Positions 34,517 to 47,054 are shown, numbered from the stretch's first letter. The stretch is DNA of 64,000 bases from Imbricaverruca yamaguchii (GCA_034440575.1 JAOTOL010001465.1:660501-724500), one strand, 5' to 3'. The notes: generated from the letters alone by a model not told the origin. Program-made: numbers and translations.

Positions 34517-37500
34517 TCTGCGCTCCACCTGTGACGCCGCCGTCGCCGACCAGAACGGCAACGTGACCGTGTCGGAGCTGGTGGAGGCGTACGAGGCGGA
34601 GGAGGACCGGCGTGTCGCGACCGCCGAGGGGGAAACTCCGCCGCCCGACCCGCACGAGGACGAGCCGCTTGCGGACGGCGACGCGCGGACCCGCCAGTCG
34701 CAGGTGGCGCTGTCGTCGTCGGCGACCACTTCCGCAGCGGACGGCGAGCGCACCCTGAGCGTGCAGGTGTCCTACTCGCCGGCCGCCAGGGACATCCTGC
34801 ACCTGGATGGGCACGTTCGCGAGACGGTGGAGGCGATCGAGGCAGCTGAGCTGCAGCATGTGTCCGGCCAGTACGACGACGCTCCGGCGCCGTGTGACGG
34901 CGGCTCGGGGCCGTACGAGGTTACTAGCGATGAGGGTCACGATGTGGGCGACGGAGACGGCGGCGCGTATTGTGGAAGCCGAGGCGGGCATTACGAAGCT
35001 GACGATTATCGCAGTGATGTCGAAGAACAGCGTGATGATGCCGAAGAGCAGCGTGCTGAGGCCGAGAAAGGTGGTGACTCGGGCACACTGAAGGCTTGGA
35101 AATACGATGGAGAAAGCGAGATGCTGACGGAAGCCAGCGAGCCGGCTGCGGGTTGTGGATCAGAAATCCAGGAAGTGAGGCCTCAGAAGTATGCGGCCGG
35201 CCTCAGCAAGGACGGCGACTTTGCCGAAGCCAGCCGCGAACGAGACTCGACCGGGCTACCGTCGACAAAGCGGCACAGCTCGCCGAGCGTCGACGAGCGG
35301 CGGCGGCGGCCGGCCGGCGGCGACAGGCGGGTCGAGCCGGCGCGCGGCCCGCACCGCTCGCGCCGCGAGGCTAACGGCGCCGCGGTGGGCGTGGCGCCGT
35401 CGCGCCGTCGCATCCAGCAGCGGCGCGCCGGGCCGACGGCGCGCTCCGACAGCGACGACGAGGAGGCGCTGCGGCGCCGCGAGCGCGGCTGGAACGCGCC
35501 GCCGCCGCCGCGCTCCCGGTCGGTGCCGCCCGCCGCCGTCCAGCGGACGGCAGCGGCGGCAGCTGCCGCCGTCGGCACGGCGCCGGCGGCACGGGAGAAG
35601 GCGCGGGCCGCGGGGGCGGCGGCGTCGCGCAGCGCCAGCTCGCCGCCCTCGTCGCCGGCCAAGACGGTCGACTCGTCCAAGACGAGCTCGGTGTGCTCGT
35701 CGTCGGTCAGCTCGCCGTCCAAGAGCACGGTGCGGTCGTGGCGCGTGGGCGGCCGGTGCACTGTGCCGCCGCCCGGCGGGCTGGCCGCCGGGCAGTGTGC
35801 AGACGCGAGAGTGTTCAGCCCTCCGAGCAGTCTGGCACGGCCGGCCCGGCAGCCGGCGCCCCTCCGCCCTGCCCTGTCGTCGCCCTCGCTGGTAGCCACC
35901 ACCGCTGCCGGCTACGCCCGGCCCACGTTCGCGTCTAGCTACGGCCGCATGAGCACGCCGCACCAGCACGAGCACGTCCACCAGCACGGGCCGGAGTCGC
36001 CGGCGTCGGGACTGCCCGTGACCCGCGCGCGCAGCTTCGCCGGGCGTCCGGCGGTGCGCGGCCGACCTCTGGCTCGCGCCAGCACGGTGCGGGCTCCGGG
36101 CCCGCCGTACGGCTACGTCCGCCGCGGTGGCGATGCGGCCGGCGACCTGACCGGTCGCCGGACGCCCGACTGCGGCCACAGCGCGCACTCGGTCTCCCAC
36201 GCCCGCGCCGACCAGCCGCGGCGACGAACACTCTCTCCCTACAGGTCGAACACGTTGCCGCGGGCGGTGCGGAGCGCCGACAGCTCGGCGGAGTCGTCGC
36301 CGCGCCGCTCGCAGAGCGCCCACGCGCCCGCCAAGCAGCTGTCCACCAGCACCGAGACCGGCTACGACAGCATGGACTGCAGCCCGCCGCTGCGCCTGCA
36401 CGCGCGGCAGGCTCGACGCTACCGCGCGTCCACCTACATCCCGATGCTGAAGACGCGGCGGAACGTGACGCAGCTGGCGCTGCGCGGCGCGGCCGCGCCG
36501 TCGTGCCACGCCGCCGCCTCCCTGCGCGAGAAGTTCGAGCGGCTGGAGCGGCTGGTGGCGGCCGTCGAGGCCGACGAGCGCGGCCGTCGGCAGGGCCAGG
36601 GCCGGAGGGAGGCGTCGCCGGTGCGCGAGGTGATCGACCACTTCGAGCGGATGCGCAGCAGCCTGTCGAGCCCCGACCTGGACATGAAGTCCCCGCCGCT
36701 GGTGCGCGAGCTCAGCTCCTCGCTGTCGCGCGACCTGGACACGCTGGCGGAGCGGACGCCGCGTCCTGCGCGCCGCCCCGTCAGCCTCAGTCTGGAGAGC
36801 CTGCGCAGCGCGCGCGAGCTCAGCCCCAGCCCCTACCTGGACCCGCACAAGTACCGCCAGTACGTGCTGCGCCTGCTGCGCTCCAGCCGCAAGTCGCCGC
36901 ACTTCCAGCGACTGAAGCGCCACTACCACAGCCTGGAGCGGCTGATGGAGCTGGAGCGGCTGACGGACGCGTTCAGCCTGCCCGGCGACCGCGCCTTCCC
37001 CACGTACGAGGCGTGGCGGCGCATACGCGACAAGGAGCGCGCGCTGACCGAGATGAAGCGCATCTACGAACAGCTGGAGCAGGCCCAGCGCCGGCACGAG
37101 TTCTACAGCAGGTTCTCCAGCTGCAGCAGCGACAAGTGGACCGGTGACCGCTGCCTGGGGCGCCGCCAGCGATCGGTGGAGGACCTCAAGCGGAAGTACG
37201 ACGAGATCTGCGAGCGAGAGGCGGCCGAGCTGCGAGAGGAGGCTCTGAGTCGACCGACGCCCGAGCGAGGACCGGAGCCGAGCTCCAAGGTGCGCAGGTC
37301 GCTGTCGTCGCTGTCGTCCCGGCAGATGGACCACATCAAGGGACGGCTCGCCGGCATCTACGGCTCGCAGTCGAGTCTGCAGTCCGGTCGCAGTCAGAGC
37401 GAGCCGCGACACTTCGTCGACGCGTCGCGCGGGGCGTCGCCGGCCGGCACCGCGCCCCTGCTGCACGTGCGGCCGCCGGCCGAGCCGCAGGCTGACGGAA

Positions 37501-39477
37501 CGGCGACTAGGCCGACGCCGGCGGCGACGCGCCCCGGATCGGTGCACCAGATGCGCGCAGAGCCGGCGCCGGTCTGCGAAACGGAGAAGCGGCGTCTGTC
37601 GCTGGCGCTGTCGCGCGAGGTGGCCGACCGCTTCGCGCCCCGCCGCGAGCCGCACTCGAAGAGCGCCAGCCCCGCCGTCTCGCCGCGCACCTGCTACTCG
37701 ATGGACCTGTCCGAGGACGGCGAGCGGCGCTCCGAGGCCCAGGAGTTCATGCTGGTGCTGACGCCCGAGCGCGACCGCGCCAGGGCGTCGCAGTCGCTGC
37801 CGCGTTCGGCGATGACGCAGCAGGAGCGGCGCCAGCTGGTGGAGCGGTCGGAGCGGCTGCGCGAGCGGCGGCTGGCGCGGCTGCGCCGTCCGCTGGCGCA
37901 GCCGAGCTCGACGGCGCCCGCTCAGCCCTCCCACGCGGCAGCACCGGCGCCGTCGGCGGAAGCGGACGGCGCCGGCTCGCAGCGTTCGGTGCGCACGGTG
38001 GTGGAGGCCGCCGCGCCTGCGGCGGCCGCCGCCGCAGTGCCTCGAGCCGTCTACGACTGGGAGCGCGAGGCGCTGGCGGGGCCCGAGTGCGCCGCGTCGC
38101 CGGCCGGCTCCGTGCGCAGCCTGTCGGCGCCGCCGGCCGCGCAGCACGAGCCGGCCCGCTTCGGGTCGCTGCCGGGCGCCGGCCGGCGGCCGGCGCAGCC
38201 GCGCTTCCTCTCGCCCGACTACGTGCCGCAGCGGGCGGCGTCGTCGGTGGAGCTGGGCTGGCCGCGCGCCCGCCTCGGCGAGGGCGACGTCGTGCGGTGC
38301 GGCGACGACGACGACTTCCGGTACGCGTTCGACGCCGACTACGCGCGGTCGCGCTCCGTGTCGCCGGTGGGGCGCGGCTGGTCGTACTCGCCGCCGCGGC
38401 GGCGCGCCAGCGAGTCGCCGCCGCGCCGGTACGGCCCGCCGGTGCGCGTGCCCAGCCCGTCGCCGCTGCGCGCCGGCTACGGCCGCGCCGGCTACGGCTC
38501 TGCCGGTTACAGCTGCTCCAGCACGCGATCGCTGCCGCGCGTGCTGACGCGCCCGGCGGCCGCGTCGTCACCTTCGCCGCCGCCCGGCGAGGTGCACCGG
38601 CTGCGTTCTCTGCTGGAGGGCGGCCACCTGCCGCCGACGCAGCGGCCGGTGCCGGCGCCGCGCCTCAGCAAGGCGTCCAGTCTGCCGCACCTGGCGGCGT
38701 CGGCCGCCGGCGCCGTCCGCTCGCTCGCGCAGCAGTTCGAGGCGGCGGACCGCGCCGCCAGCTGCCCGCGCTCGCGCAGCTGGAGTCCGCCGCGCAACCT
38801 CCGCCAGCTGGGCGCCTACATCTCGCGCACGCGCATCCTCAGCAAGATCGTGGAGCTGCAGCAGCGGCTGCGCAGGCCCACCAGCGAGAAGGACGAGCTG
38901 GACCACCTGCGCTCGTTCGTGGAGCGCGAGCGCGAGACGCTGCGCAGGGTGCGCCGCGGCGAGGTGGACCGGCTGAAGCGGCAGCTGCAGAGGAGCGCGC
39001 CGCCCGTCGGCCGCGCCAGGGCCGTGTCCAGTCCGAGCCTGTGGTCGTCGCGGTCGACTCGGTACGGGAGGGCGGCTCGGGGCTCGCAGGTGGCAGCACC
39101 GTCGCCGCGTGGGCGCCAGTTTCGACCGATATCTGTGCAGGGCGAGCAGCAGCCCTGTTTCAGCACCTCCGCGCTCATCACATCCACCCCGCTGCCGTGC
39201 TCTCCGCCTCGTCCCGCCCACGCCGACCCAGGCTCCGCCTCCTCGGCTAAGCCGACCAATCAGCGCTCAGTATGGGGCGGCGAGCCGCGCGACTGGTCCA
39301 TCCACCGACCGGTCGGTCGTTATGTGCCTCCGACGCGTTCCACTAGTGCCACCTGTCGGCGGCCGATGCAGTTCGGGTTTCAGACGTACGCCGGCAGCCG
39401 GCGTTGGCACTGCGACGCATGCGCAGTGAGGGCCTACAACCGGTGGCGCACGAGAAAGCGCAACGTCACCTGGAAAG
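34517..39477 (+). CDS. CAP: CAP/SORBS giant exon B, main part (about 1,650 residues)
   Basis: This is a single open frame of about 5 kb with extreme GC at third positions. Most of it is Ser/Arg/Pro/Ala-rich and probably disordered. Inside are better-ordered islands: YRASTYIPMLKTRRNV (about 36420), KYRQYVLRLLRSSRKSP and helical LERLMELERLTDAF (36850-36980), a heptad-like YEAWRRIRDKERALTEMK region (about 37005), RSVEDLKRKYDEI (about 37171), and a charged coiled-coil-like helix near 38820-39000 with ILSKIVELQQRL. Arginine-serine phospho-adaptor style motifs (RSRSVSP) recur. The best 3' border is AAAG then GTACGTG at 39478, leaving one base, which matches the acceptor phase at 50541; an earlier candidate at 39090 is out of phase. 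Long brain or muscle exons occur in SORBS2/nArgBP2 and insect CAP, which would be the analogue. I do not recognise a catalytic domain. A separate gene is possible. Confidence 0.62.
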
Positions 39478-39929
39478 GTACGTGGACTCGAAACAGGTGG
39501 TTTCGATATTATATATGCGTTTCTGGAAGTCCAATCGGGATATATTTGCTTTCTCTGTCCATAATTCCTTTTCAATTGGTCGTCTTAATTTAACATTCAG
39601 TATGAATGCTAAATTAAGAGTATGAACAACACGAAACATAACTGTTTCTGCTTTTTGGAGAGGGGTCGGGGGAAGTAAAGTATAATTTATGACCAAATTG
39701 CCTGTAAGTCCTCAATTGGGCATAAATGACGAGCAATTATATTGCATTATCAATGCAAAATGGCATCACAGGTTTCATTAGATCTCATTATTAAACATGC
39801 CATCCCTTTTCTTCGTTATTGACATAAATCGGTTAGTTAGGCATTTGCGACACCAGCCAACGTGTTTGCTTTTAGTCTTTGCATCTTTTTACACTACGTC
39901 ATGCAATTCCGCCGCGTGACATTTTCACG
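39478..39929. other. Start of the intron after the giant exon
   Basis: GC content falls sharply at the donor. An imperfect hairpin (CTTAATTTAACATTC against GAATGCTAAATTAAG) lies at 39583-39617. Confidence 0.5.
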
Positions 39930-40262
39930 GCGGGCACCGCTGCTGGTGGGTATGTTATGGCGGGTACCGCTGTTGGTGGGTATGTTATGGCGGGTACCGC
40001 TGCTGGTGGGTATGTTATGGCGGGTACCGCTGCTGGTGGGTATGTTATGGCGAGTACCGCTGCTGGTGGGTATGTTATAGCGGGTACCGCTGCTGGTGGG
40101 TATGCTATGGCGGGTACCGCTGCTGGTGTTTGGGGGTACCGCTGCTGGTGGGTATGTTATGGCGGGCACCGCTGCTGGTGGGTATGTTATGGTATCCGCT
40201 GCTGGTGGGTATGTTATGGCGGGCACCGCTGCTGGTGGGTATTTTATGGCGGGTGCGGGAGG
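39930..40262. repeat. Minisatellite, 30-bp unit
   Basis: About 11 units with GCGGGTACCGCTGCTGGTGG and GTATGTTATG. Confidence 0.94.
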
Positions 40263-40400
40263 AGGGGGTATGTTATGCGGCACAGCAGTCGTTCAGTCCA
40301 TATTGTTTCATTGCACATTATAACTGGTTCTCCCCTACATTGTTTCATGGTTCTACTGACGAATGCATTGGCCTGAATACGCAAAATGAAGATAGCTAAT

Positions 40401-40403
<3 letters not shown>

Positions 40404-40470
<67 letters not shown>
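40404..40470. repeat. (AT)n microsatellite
   Basis: 67 bases of pure alternating AT. Confidence 0.98.
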
Positions 40471-40475
<5 letters not shown>

Positions 40476-40496
40476 CAATCTCACTATCTGTAATTC

Positions 40497-40531
40497 TATT
40501 GCCTTATTTGCCTTGCAGGTAATAGGCAATA
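40497..40531 (+). promoter_or_regulatory. Hairpin with a zero-length-exon-like site (copy 1)
   Basis: The arms TATTGCC and GGCAATA enclose a core with TTGCAG directly followed by GTAATA, preceded by a T-rich tract. An acceptor joined to a donor with no exon between is the layout of a recursive splice site. It lies in the 11-kb intron between exons B and C. Confidence 0.35.
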
Positions 40532-40552
40532 AAATAGCATTACTCTTGTATA

Positions 40553-40710
<158 letters not shown>

Positions 40711-40717
40711 TGTGTGT

Positions 40718-40756
40718 GACTCCGCCTTCTTTACCTTGCAGGTAATAGGCGGAGTC
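40718..40756 (+). promoter_or_regulatory. Hairpin with a zero-length-exon-like site (copy 2)
   Basis: The arms GACTCCGCC and GGCGGAGTC enclose an inner stem TTACC/GGTAA around TTGCA. The core again reads CCTTGCAG then GTAATA after a pyrimidine tract. The arms differ from copy 1 but still pair, while the core is conserved. Confidence 0.38.
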
Positions 40757-41794
40757 TGTGTTATGTTGCCATATTGTTATATGTAGATAAATTGTTGTGT
40801 ATACGTGCAGGCCAGTGGTCGTCTCTTTTCAGCTTCATGTTTCCTGTTCTGTGAGTGCCGATTGGCTCCCCTCAGATCAGGTTACCTCATGTCGGATTGG
40901 GTGTGTGGCTGTGTGGCTGTATCACGTGATCTTTTGTGGACATGGTCCGATTGAGCGGACTATGAGTATTCGCGGGACGGGAAGGAAACAAAGTTGAGTG
41001 GCACACACAACGAAGGTATCTTTGTGTTGCTTGTATTACGTGATTTGCTTCCAGGATTTGTTCTGAGTCTTGTTTACGGTGGAGCAGCAAGTATTTTCTT
41101 TAGGTGGCGGGGGAAATATCCAGAACACAATGCTTTCAGCTGCGAAACACCGGAGAATTTCGGTTTTGCGTGGTGAAAATCTCAACATTTCTTGTTTAGT
41201 AAAGTGCTCCCAAGTAAGGGTGGGGACCTTGTGTGCGCCTCTGATGACTGAAGGACATTCCAAATGCTACATTATTTTCCCCATTTTGTGGGGTGATTTT
41301 CCTACTTATCAACATGGGCACTCGTGTGTCTCACAACGTCGTAAAATATCTGGAACGTTTATTACTCCCTCCGAAACCTGCAGACTAGATCCGCCTTTGA
41401 TCACGTGCCCTCTTGTAGAGCCGGTGATTGGCCCGATCCCGAAGTCGATGTCCACCAGCGCCATACCGGACCGTCGAATGAGTGAGTCATCCCAGCCAAT
41501 CAGAACGCTGGCACTCGCGCTTATTAACCAATCAGAAGGCAGACGTGTGGTTCGCCACCAATCAGAGCGCAGCCGCCGGCTTATCCCTGCTGCTTGATGG
41601 TCACGCTTCCACAAATGTGCGTACTTGTGTGGTGCCTGTCAGCAAGGGTAGATCCAGGGGGAAATTAGGCCATTTCGCAGCCCAACCAGGGTACAGGGGT
41701 CTAAATAAATTGATGGGAAGATGCGCATTCGTGGTCCATCGTCACCCCCTGCTAAGGCCATGGGAACGATCACGTGACTCCGGGAACCGCTGCC
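40757..41794. other. Unique intronic sequence, nothing recognised
   Basis: CCAATCAGA-like words recur at 41495-41570. No exon supported. Confidence 0.5.
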
Positions 41795-42350
41795 CCCGCA
41801 GTCAACACGTTGGACGAGCCCCGTGGAGGGTAATAGCTCAACACGTTGGACGAGCCCCATGGAGGGTAATGGCTCAACACTTTGGACGAGTCCAGAGAGG
41901 GTCACGGTGGACGTGTCTAGAGAGGGTAACGGCTCAACACGTTGGACGAGCCCCGTGGAGGGTAACGGCTCAACGCGTTGGACGAGTCGCGTGGAGGGTA
42001 ATGGCTCAACACGTTGGACGAGTCCCGGAGAGTAATGGCTCAACACGTTGGACGAGCCCCATGGAGGGTAATGGCTCAACACTTTGGACGAGTCCAGAGA
42101 GGGTAACGGTGGACGAGTCCAGAGAGGGTAACGGCTCAACACGTTGGACGAGCCCCGGGGAGGGTAACGGCTCAACGCGTTGGACGAGTCCCGGAGAGTA
42201 ACGGCTCAACACGTTGGACGAGTCCCGGAGGGTAATGGCTCAACACGGACAGCCCTGGGGGAATGGCTCAACACTTTGGACGAGTCCAGAGAGGGTAACG
42301 GTGGACGAGTCTAGAGAGGGTAACGGCTCAACACGTTGGACGAGCCCCGG
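41795..42350. repeat. Minisatellite, about 36-bp unit
   Basis: About 16 units with GAGGGTAACGGCTCAACACG and TTGGACGAGCCCC; a shorter unit (GGTGGACGAGTCTAGAGA) recurs in a higher-order pattern. Confidence 0.93.
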
Positions 42351-43149
42351 GGAGGGGTAATGACGCTTCGGCCTGCGTCTGTCTGGGGCCGCTTTCGGCT
42401 CGGGAAGCGCGCCAAAAATTGCTTCTTTCTCCGTCACTTCAGGGTTACGTTGGAGGATCACTTCAGGGCCACTTCGGGCTCATTTCGGCGATCGGGCTCA
42501 TAGAATAAATTGATGGGAAGGTGCGCATATGCACGCTTACATATGCGCACTTTCTAGCATCGGAGGTCCCTTTTGTTGCTTTAGTCCTCCTGTCGTTGAG
42601 AATCCTGTTGTTGGATTGTTCTCGGCTACCAGGGCCCTTCGTCTTATCGGAACGGTCTTCGACTGTCCGGAGACCGCGTTTGGCTGTGAGTGCCCCCCCC
42701 CCTGCTGCTGTGATCCGCTTCCGCTGTGACATCTGACGGCTAGGCCGGTGTTCCAGCTGTTGGCAGGAACCTATTGGACAGCTTGCACTCTACCGCCAGC
42801 CGAGGGTCCCTGGGCTCCTTTTTATTGTCGTGGCCGCTCCGTTATTTGGGTTGTGGTCGGCTGCCTGGGGCCCCAGTCTGGCACTGGGGGGGGGTGGAAC
42901 ACGCACAGGGGGGCGGCACTGGGGGGGGGGGGTGCGGCGCCGCCGGAGCAGGGGTAGGTGGTCAGCCGCTCACCATGTCATCACCAGACGGGTGGTCAAG
43001 TAGTTGTTCCGTTCGCCTCGGTTTCAAGAGAGCCGACGGGCCGTTTAGATTATATTCTTGCTTGTGTTGCCCGTACATTGGTGGGGTGCTCAGTGAAGCA
43101 TCTGCAGGAGACCCAAGGCACCAACAGACAATAGAGGAACTTCTGTTCT
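42351..43149. other. Unique intronic sequence, nothing recognised
   Basis: Poly-C and poly-G runs near 42695 and 42888-42935. No exon supported. Confidence 0.5.
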
Positions 43150-43515
43150 CCTTTAAACATCTCCAGCCTTTGATAGAGCTCCTGTGGACGTCAGAAGGGC
43201 TTTTGTGATGTTCAGATGGTTCCAGTACTGTGACCATTTGAATATCCCTGACCTTTGAGGGAGCCCCTGTTGGTATTAGAAGGCTCTCCGTGAGGTGCAG
43301 AGGGGTCCGGTACTGCAATCCTTTAAACATCACCGACCTTTGAGACATCTCCTGTCGACATGAGAAGGGTCTCCGTGAGGTGCAGAGGGGCCCGGTACTG
43401 CAATCCTTTAAACATCCTCGACCTTTGAGACAGCTCCTGTGCACATCAGAAGGGTCCCCGTGTGATTCAGAGGGGCCCAGTGTTGTAATGCTTTTAATGT
43501 CCCCAGCCATTGAGG
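43150..43515. repeat. Degenerate minisatellite, about 60-82 bp
   Basis: Four to five units with GAAGGGTCTCCGTGAGGTGC and CTTTAAACATC plus GACCTTTGAGACA. A last partial unit lies at 43740. Confidence 0.85.
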
Positions 43516-43517
43516 GA

Positions 43518-43668
43518 AGGGTAGGGTGGTCGTGTGGTTAAGGTGTTGATGTCTGGGTTCCAACATTTTCCAATCCCGTGGTCTACCTGCGAAACAGTGT
43601 AGGCGGCCCCATTGGCCGTAATCGTGCATAAAGTGAGTCGAGAACCACCCAATAAACAAACAGATACA
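43518..43668 (+). mobile_element. SINE family 2, diverged
   Basis: Recognisable GTGTGGTTAAGGTGTTGATG head, a GCGAAACAGTGTAGGCGGC body and an AATAAACAAACAG tail. The B box is damaged. Confidence 0.75.
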
Positions 43669-43687
43669 CCTTTGTGAGATCTCCTGT

Positions 43688-43736
43688 TTGTTCGTTTATT
43701 GCGTGGTTCACGACGCACTTTATGCACATTCGGGGA
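43688..43736 (-). mobile_element. SINE family 2, 3'-end fragment
   Basis: About 50 bases of the family 2 tail and 3' body (TTCACGACGCACTTTATGCA on the + strand), facing the neighbouring + strand copy. Confidence 0.65.
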
Positions 43737-44069
43737 GATCTGTTCACACCAGAAGGGTCTCCGTGAAGTTCAGCTGGACCCAGTGGATATGACGAACTCT
43801 TTCAAGTCTCAGCGCAGCTCTTTGAGGGCCCTGATAGGCCACCGCGTGGTTGAAGTTCTTCGTGGGTCCCATCCCATCGTCCTAAGGGACACTCCAGGGA
43901 CCACCGTCCTGAGGGACACACCACTGAGGCGCGTGTTGGCCTCACAGAAACCCCAGAGCCGTTTGAAACAATCTCGTAATCCCATGGCGTATCTTAATAA
44001 ACCTACAAGGGGTTACCGAACACAGAAAAGGCGCCCTGAATGGCCATGGTCTTCCCTGCCCTCTGGTTA

Positions 44070-44640
44070 GTGGCATGCTCAGAGACACACTGGGCTTCAT
44101 GTGGTTGGTGGGACCTCAGAGACTCGCTGGGCTCTGGTTGTGGATTTCAGACACTGGGTTCTTGGTTTGGTGATCCTGGACAACTGGGTTCCTGTGATCC
44201 TAACTTTGTTATCTAAAGGAAATTTAAATAAAACTTTGATCTCGAGACACACTGGGCTTCCTGTGGTTTGTGTGATCCTCAGAGACACACTGGGCTTCCT
44301 GTGGTTTGTGTGATCCTCAGAGACACACTGGGCTTCCTGTGGTTTGTGTGATCCTCAGAGACACACTGGGCTTCCTGTGGTTTGTGTGATCCTCAGAGAC
44401 ACACTGGGCTTCCTGTGGTTTGTGTGATCCTCAGAGACACACTGGGCTTCCTGTGGTTTGTGTGATCCTCAGAGACACACTGGGCTTCCTGTGGTTTGTG
44501 TGATCCTCAGAGACACACTGGGCTTCCTGTGGTTTGTGTGATCCTCAGAGACACACTGGGCTTCCTGTGGTTTGTGTGATCCTCAGAGACACACTGGGCT
44601 TCCTGTGGTTTGTGTGATCCTCAGAGACACACCGGGCTTC
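44070..44640. repeat. Minisatellite, 38-bp unit
   Basis: About 11 near-identical units (44237-44640) with CAGAGACACACTGGGCTTCC and GTGGTTTGTGTGATCCT, preceded by diverged units. Confidence 0.94.
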
Positions 44641-44663
44641 CTAGTGACCAACGGAGCAGCTTC

Positions 44664-44827
44664 TAGGTTGGTTATTGGTTTTACGACACTTCGACCGCTG
44701 AGTCATGTAGCGTCGTCAATCTCTCACGCCGATTGGTCGTGGGCGAAGAGTAGCGACAGGCGAAACTCGAACCCACAACCTTTCGATTGTGAGACGGGCA
44801 ACTTACCCCTAGACTACTCGTCCCCCG
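44664..44827 (-). mobile_element. tRNA-derived SINE, family 1
   Basis: Full-length minus-strand copy placed directly after the 38-bp array. The B box reads as GGTTCGAGTTTC on the minus strand. No clear target duplication. Confidence 0.87.
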
Positions 44828-45105
44828 GGGCAGTTTCCAACGGACTCCAGTATCTATTATGGATTTCGGGCACGGGTCCAGTTTGGCGTGCTTTTATTGG
44901 GGACTTGCACCTCCAATGCTGAAGTATGCCTTCACAACGCCAAGTTGTGTTCAATCCGCCCAACGTCCAGCCACCAGTTCGGTAGGGATACCTCCGAGCA
45001 CAGCCATCCCACTCAACTTTTTTCTTCTTTGGCAGCGCAAGGAGCATTCCAACTGCATTCCTTATTCTTGGCGCGGGTGGGCACATTTATCATTGGTGTC
45101 CGGAA

Positions 45106-45540
45106 GAATATTTGGACCCGCTCACAAGGTTATAATTATACCCGCTCACAATGTTATGATTAGACCCGCTCACAAGGTTATAATTAGACCCGCTCACAAG
45201 GTTATAATCAGACCCGCTCACAAGGATACAATCAGACCCGCTCACAAGGTTATAATTAGACCCGCTCACAAGGTTATAATCAGACCCGCTCACAAGGTTA
45301 TAATTAGACCCGCTCACAAGGTTATAATTAGACCCGCTCACAAGGTTATAATCAGACCCGCTCACAAGGTTATAATTAGACCCGCTCACAGGAATATCAT
45401 GAAACCCACTCACAAGACATAAAATATCAAATACGGCATCAAATACGCGCACAAGGTTGTCATCAACCCGCTCAAAAAGTTATAATCAGACCCACTCATA
45501 AGGTTACCATCAGACCTGCTCACAAGGCTGTAATCAAACC
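45106..45540. repeat. Minisatellite, 24-bp unit
   Basis: About 17 units of GACCCGCTCACAAGGTTATA plus four bases, with decayed units after 45395. Confidence 0.94.
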
Positions 45541-45711
45541 CAACCCGAAAGGTTCTCGTTGCCCCTCCATCCCAGTTTCCCGATACGATTTTGCAGGTGT
45601 GCAATTATCTTCCAGGGTAGACGCATGTTAATCCGATGTTGGTTTTTATGTTACAAAAATGTATTCGGTGGTCTTGCTAACGTTGCTGTATACACTAGGA
45701 TTGCATTCTAA

Positions 45712-45975
45712 GCAGAACTAGTTGCGTAGGCCTTGGCCCCACGACCAGATCCGTGAATTCCAGTTCAACGGCAGAACTTTAGCCGATAGTTTAGCATGCC
45801 GTCAATGCACCGCCACGGCCGTCCTGGCAGCTCGCCCCCGGCCATATCGGGCCAGCTGCCATCTGACCCTCCCAGCCAGGGGATAAATGCGAGCGTGTGA
45901 AAAGACTCCAACTGTGTCTTGCTAGGACAGGGCAGACCACCCCAGGCCGGCGCTCTAACCTACTGGCCTCCCGGT
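45712..45975 (-). mobile_element. tRNA-derived SINE, family 3
   Basis: Minus-strand copy with a diverged head (GCCAGTAGGTTAGAGCG). The body shares AATTCCAGTTCAACGGC and the TATCGGGCCAGCTGCCA stretch with the copy at 60622. Confidence 0.75.
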
Positions 45976-46344
45976 TTGACAATCCTCAAGAGCTGCCACC
46001 AGTGTGGCGTGTTTATGTCCTGAATTCGACTCTAGAGGTCCCTTCACCGCATGACACTTGCAGTGCGGTGACCTCTATGATCAAGTCAGCGGCTCCGTGT
46101 AAAATGGTCCACTGCTGATAATTTTTCAATTACCCCAAAGCGGCTGATTGCGAGTGGCTTCATCTGAGTGGCTTCTGAGTGGCTTCTGAGTGGCGAGTGG
46201 CTTCATCGGAACCCTCTGGGTGCGCCTGCACTGACCAGACTCTGCCGAGCCAGACGCCGTGTTTTGTTCGTTTGTTCCTGATATCAAACAATTCCGAGTA
46301 GGATCGTAGTTCGACCATTCGGTATGTTGAACTGGCACGCTCTC
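45976..46344. other. Unique intronic sequence, nothing recognised
   Basis: GAGTGGCTTC repeats four times at 46150-46205. No exon supported. Confidence 0.5.
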
Positions 46345-46665
46345 TCCACAACATATGTATCCGGACATATGTATCCGAATCCGGGATCACAACATACATA
46401 TGTATCACACAATACATACATATGTATCACACAACATACACACATCATACATATGTATCACAACATACATACATATGTATCACACAACATACACACATCA
46501 TACATATGTATCACACAACATACACACATCATACATATGTATCACACAACATGCATATGTATCACAACATATGTATGTTGTGATACATATGTATCACACA
46601 ACATACACACATCATACATATGTATCACACAACATACATATGTATCACAACATATGTATCCGAAT
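46345..46665. repeat. ACATATGTATCACA repeat with an orientation switch
   Basis: Units of about 19-28 bp mix ACATATGTATCACACAACAT and ACACACATCAT. At 46556-46589 the array folds on itself as a palindrome with 16-base arms. Confidence 0.92.
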
Positions 46666-46740
46666 GCCGGGACAGGATTCGCCGGCTGCATGAGCCGGCC
46701 CGGCCGGCCGAACAGTGCAGCAGGGCCACAGACCAGTGTC

Positions 46741-46926
46741 GGGGCGGGGATGGCCGAGTGGTTAAGGTGTCGGGCTATGGGTACCAAAGGTCCCGGGTTC
46801 GACTCTAGCGCCACTCAGGACATTTCCCAATCCCGCGGCCCACCGGCGAAACAGTGTGGGCGGCGCCATTAGCCGTGAATGTGCATAAAGTGTGTCGTGA
46901 ACCGACCAATAAACAAACAAACAAAC
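46741..46926 (+). mobile_element. tRNA-derived SINE, family 2
   Basis: Full-length copy with GGCCGAGTGGTTAAGGTG and GGTTCGACTCTAGC. Tail (AAAC)n. Target duplication ACAGACCAGTGTC on both sides. Confidence 0.92.
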
Positions 46927-47054
46927 AGACCAGTGTCCAGTCCAGCAGCCCTCTCGTGTTGTTTTGTCCGCGCTATCACTGGCTGAAATTCAGCCTATGC
47001 TGGTTTGAAGACGCGCGCGGCGTGCGTGCGGCGTGCACTTTGGTCACTGGTGTC

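Noticed and set aside
35256..38147. 963-codon minus-strand frame opposite the giant exon, and a 740-codon one at 32531-34753
   Set aside because: Very GC-rich coding DNA leaves antisense frames open. The peptide is Arg/Ala/Gly-rich with no motif, while the + strand has ordered islands and matched splice sites.
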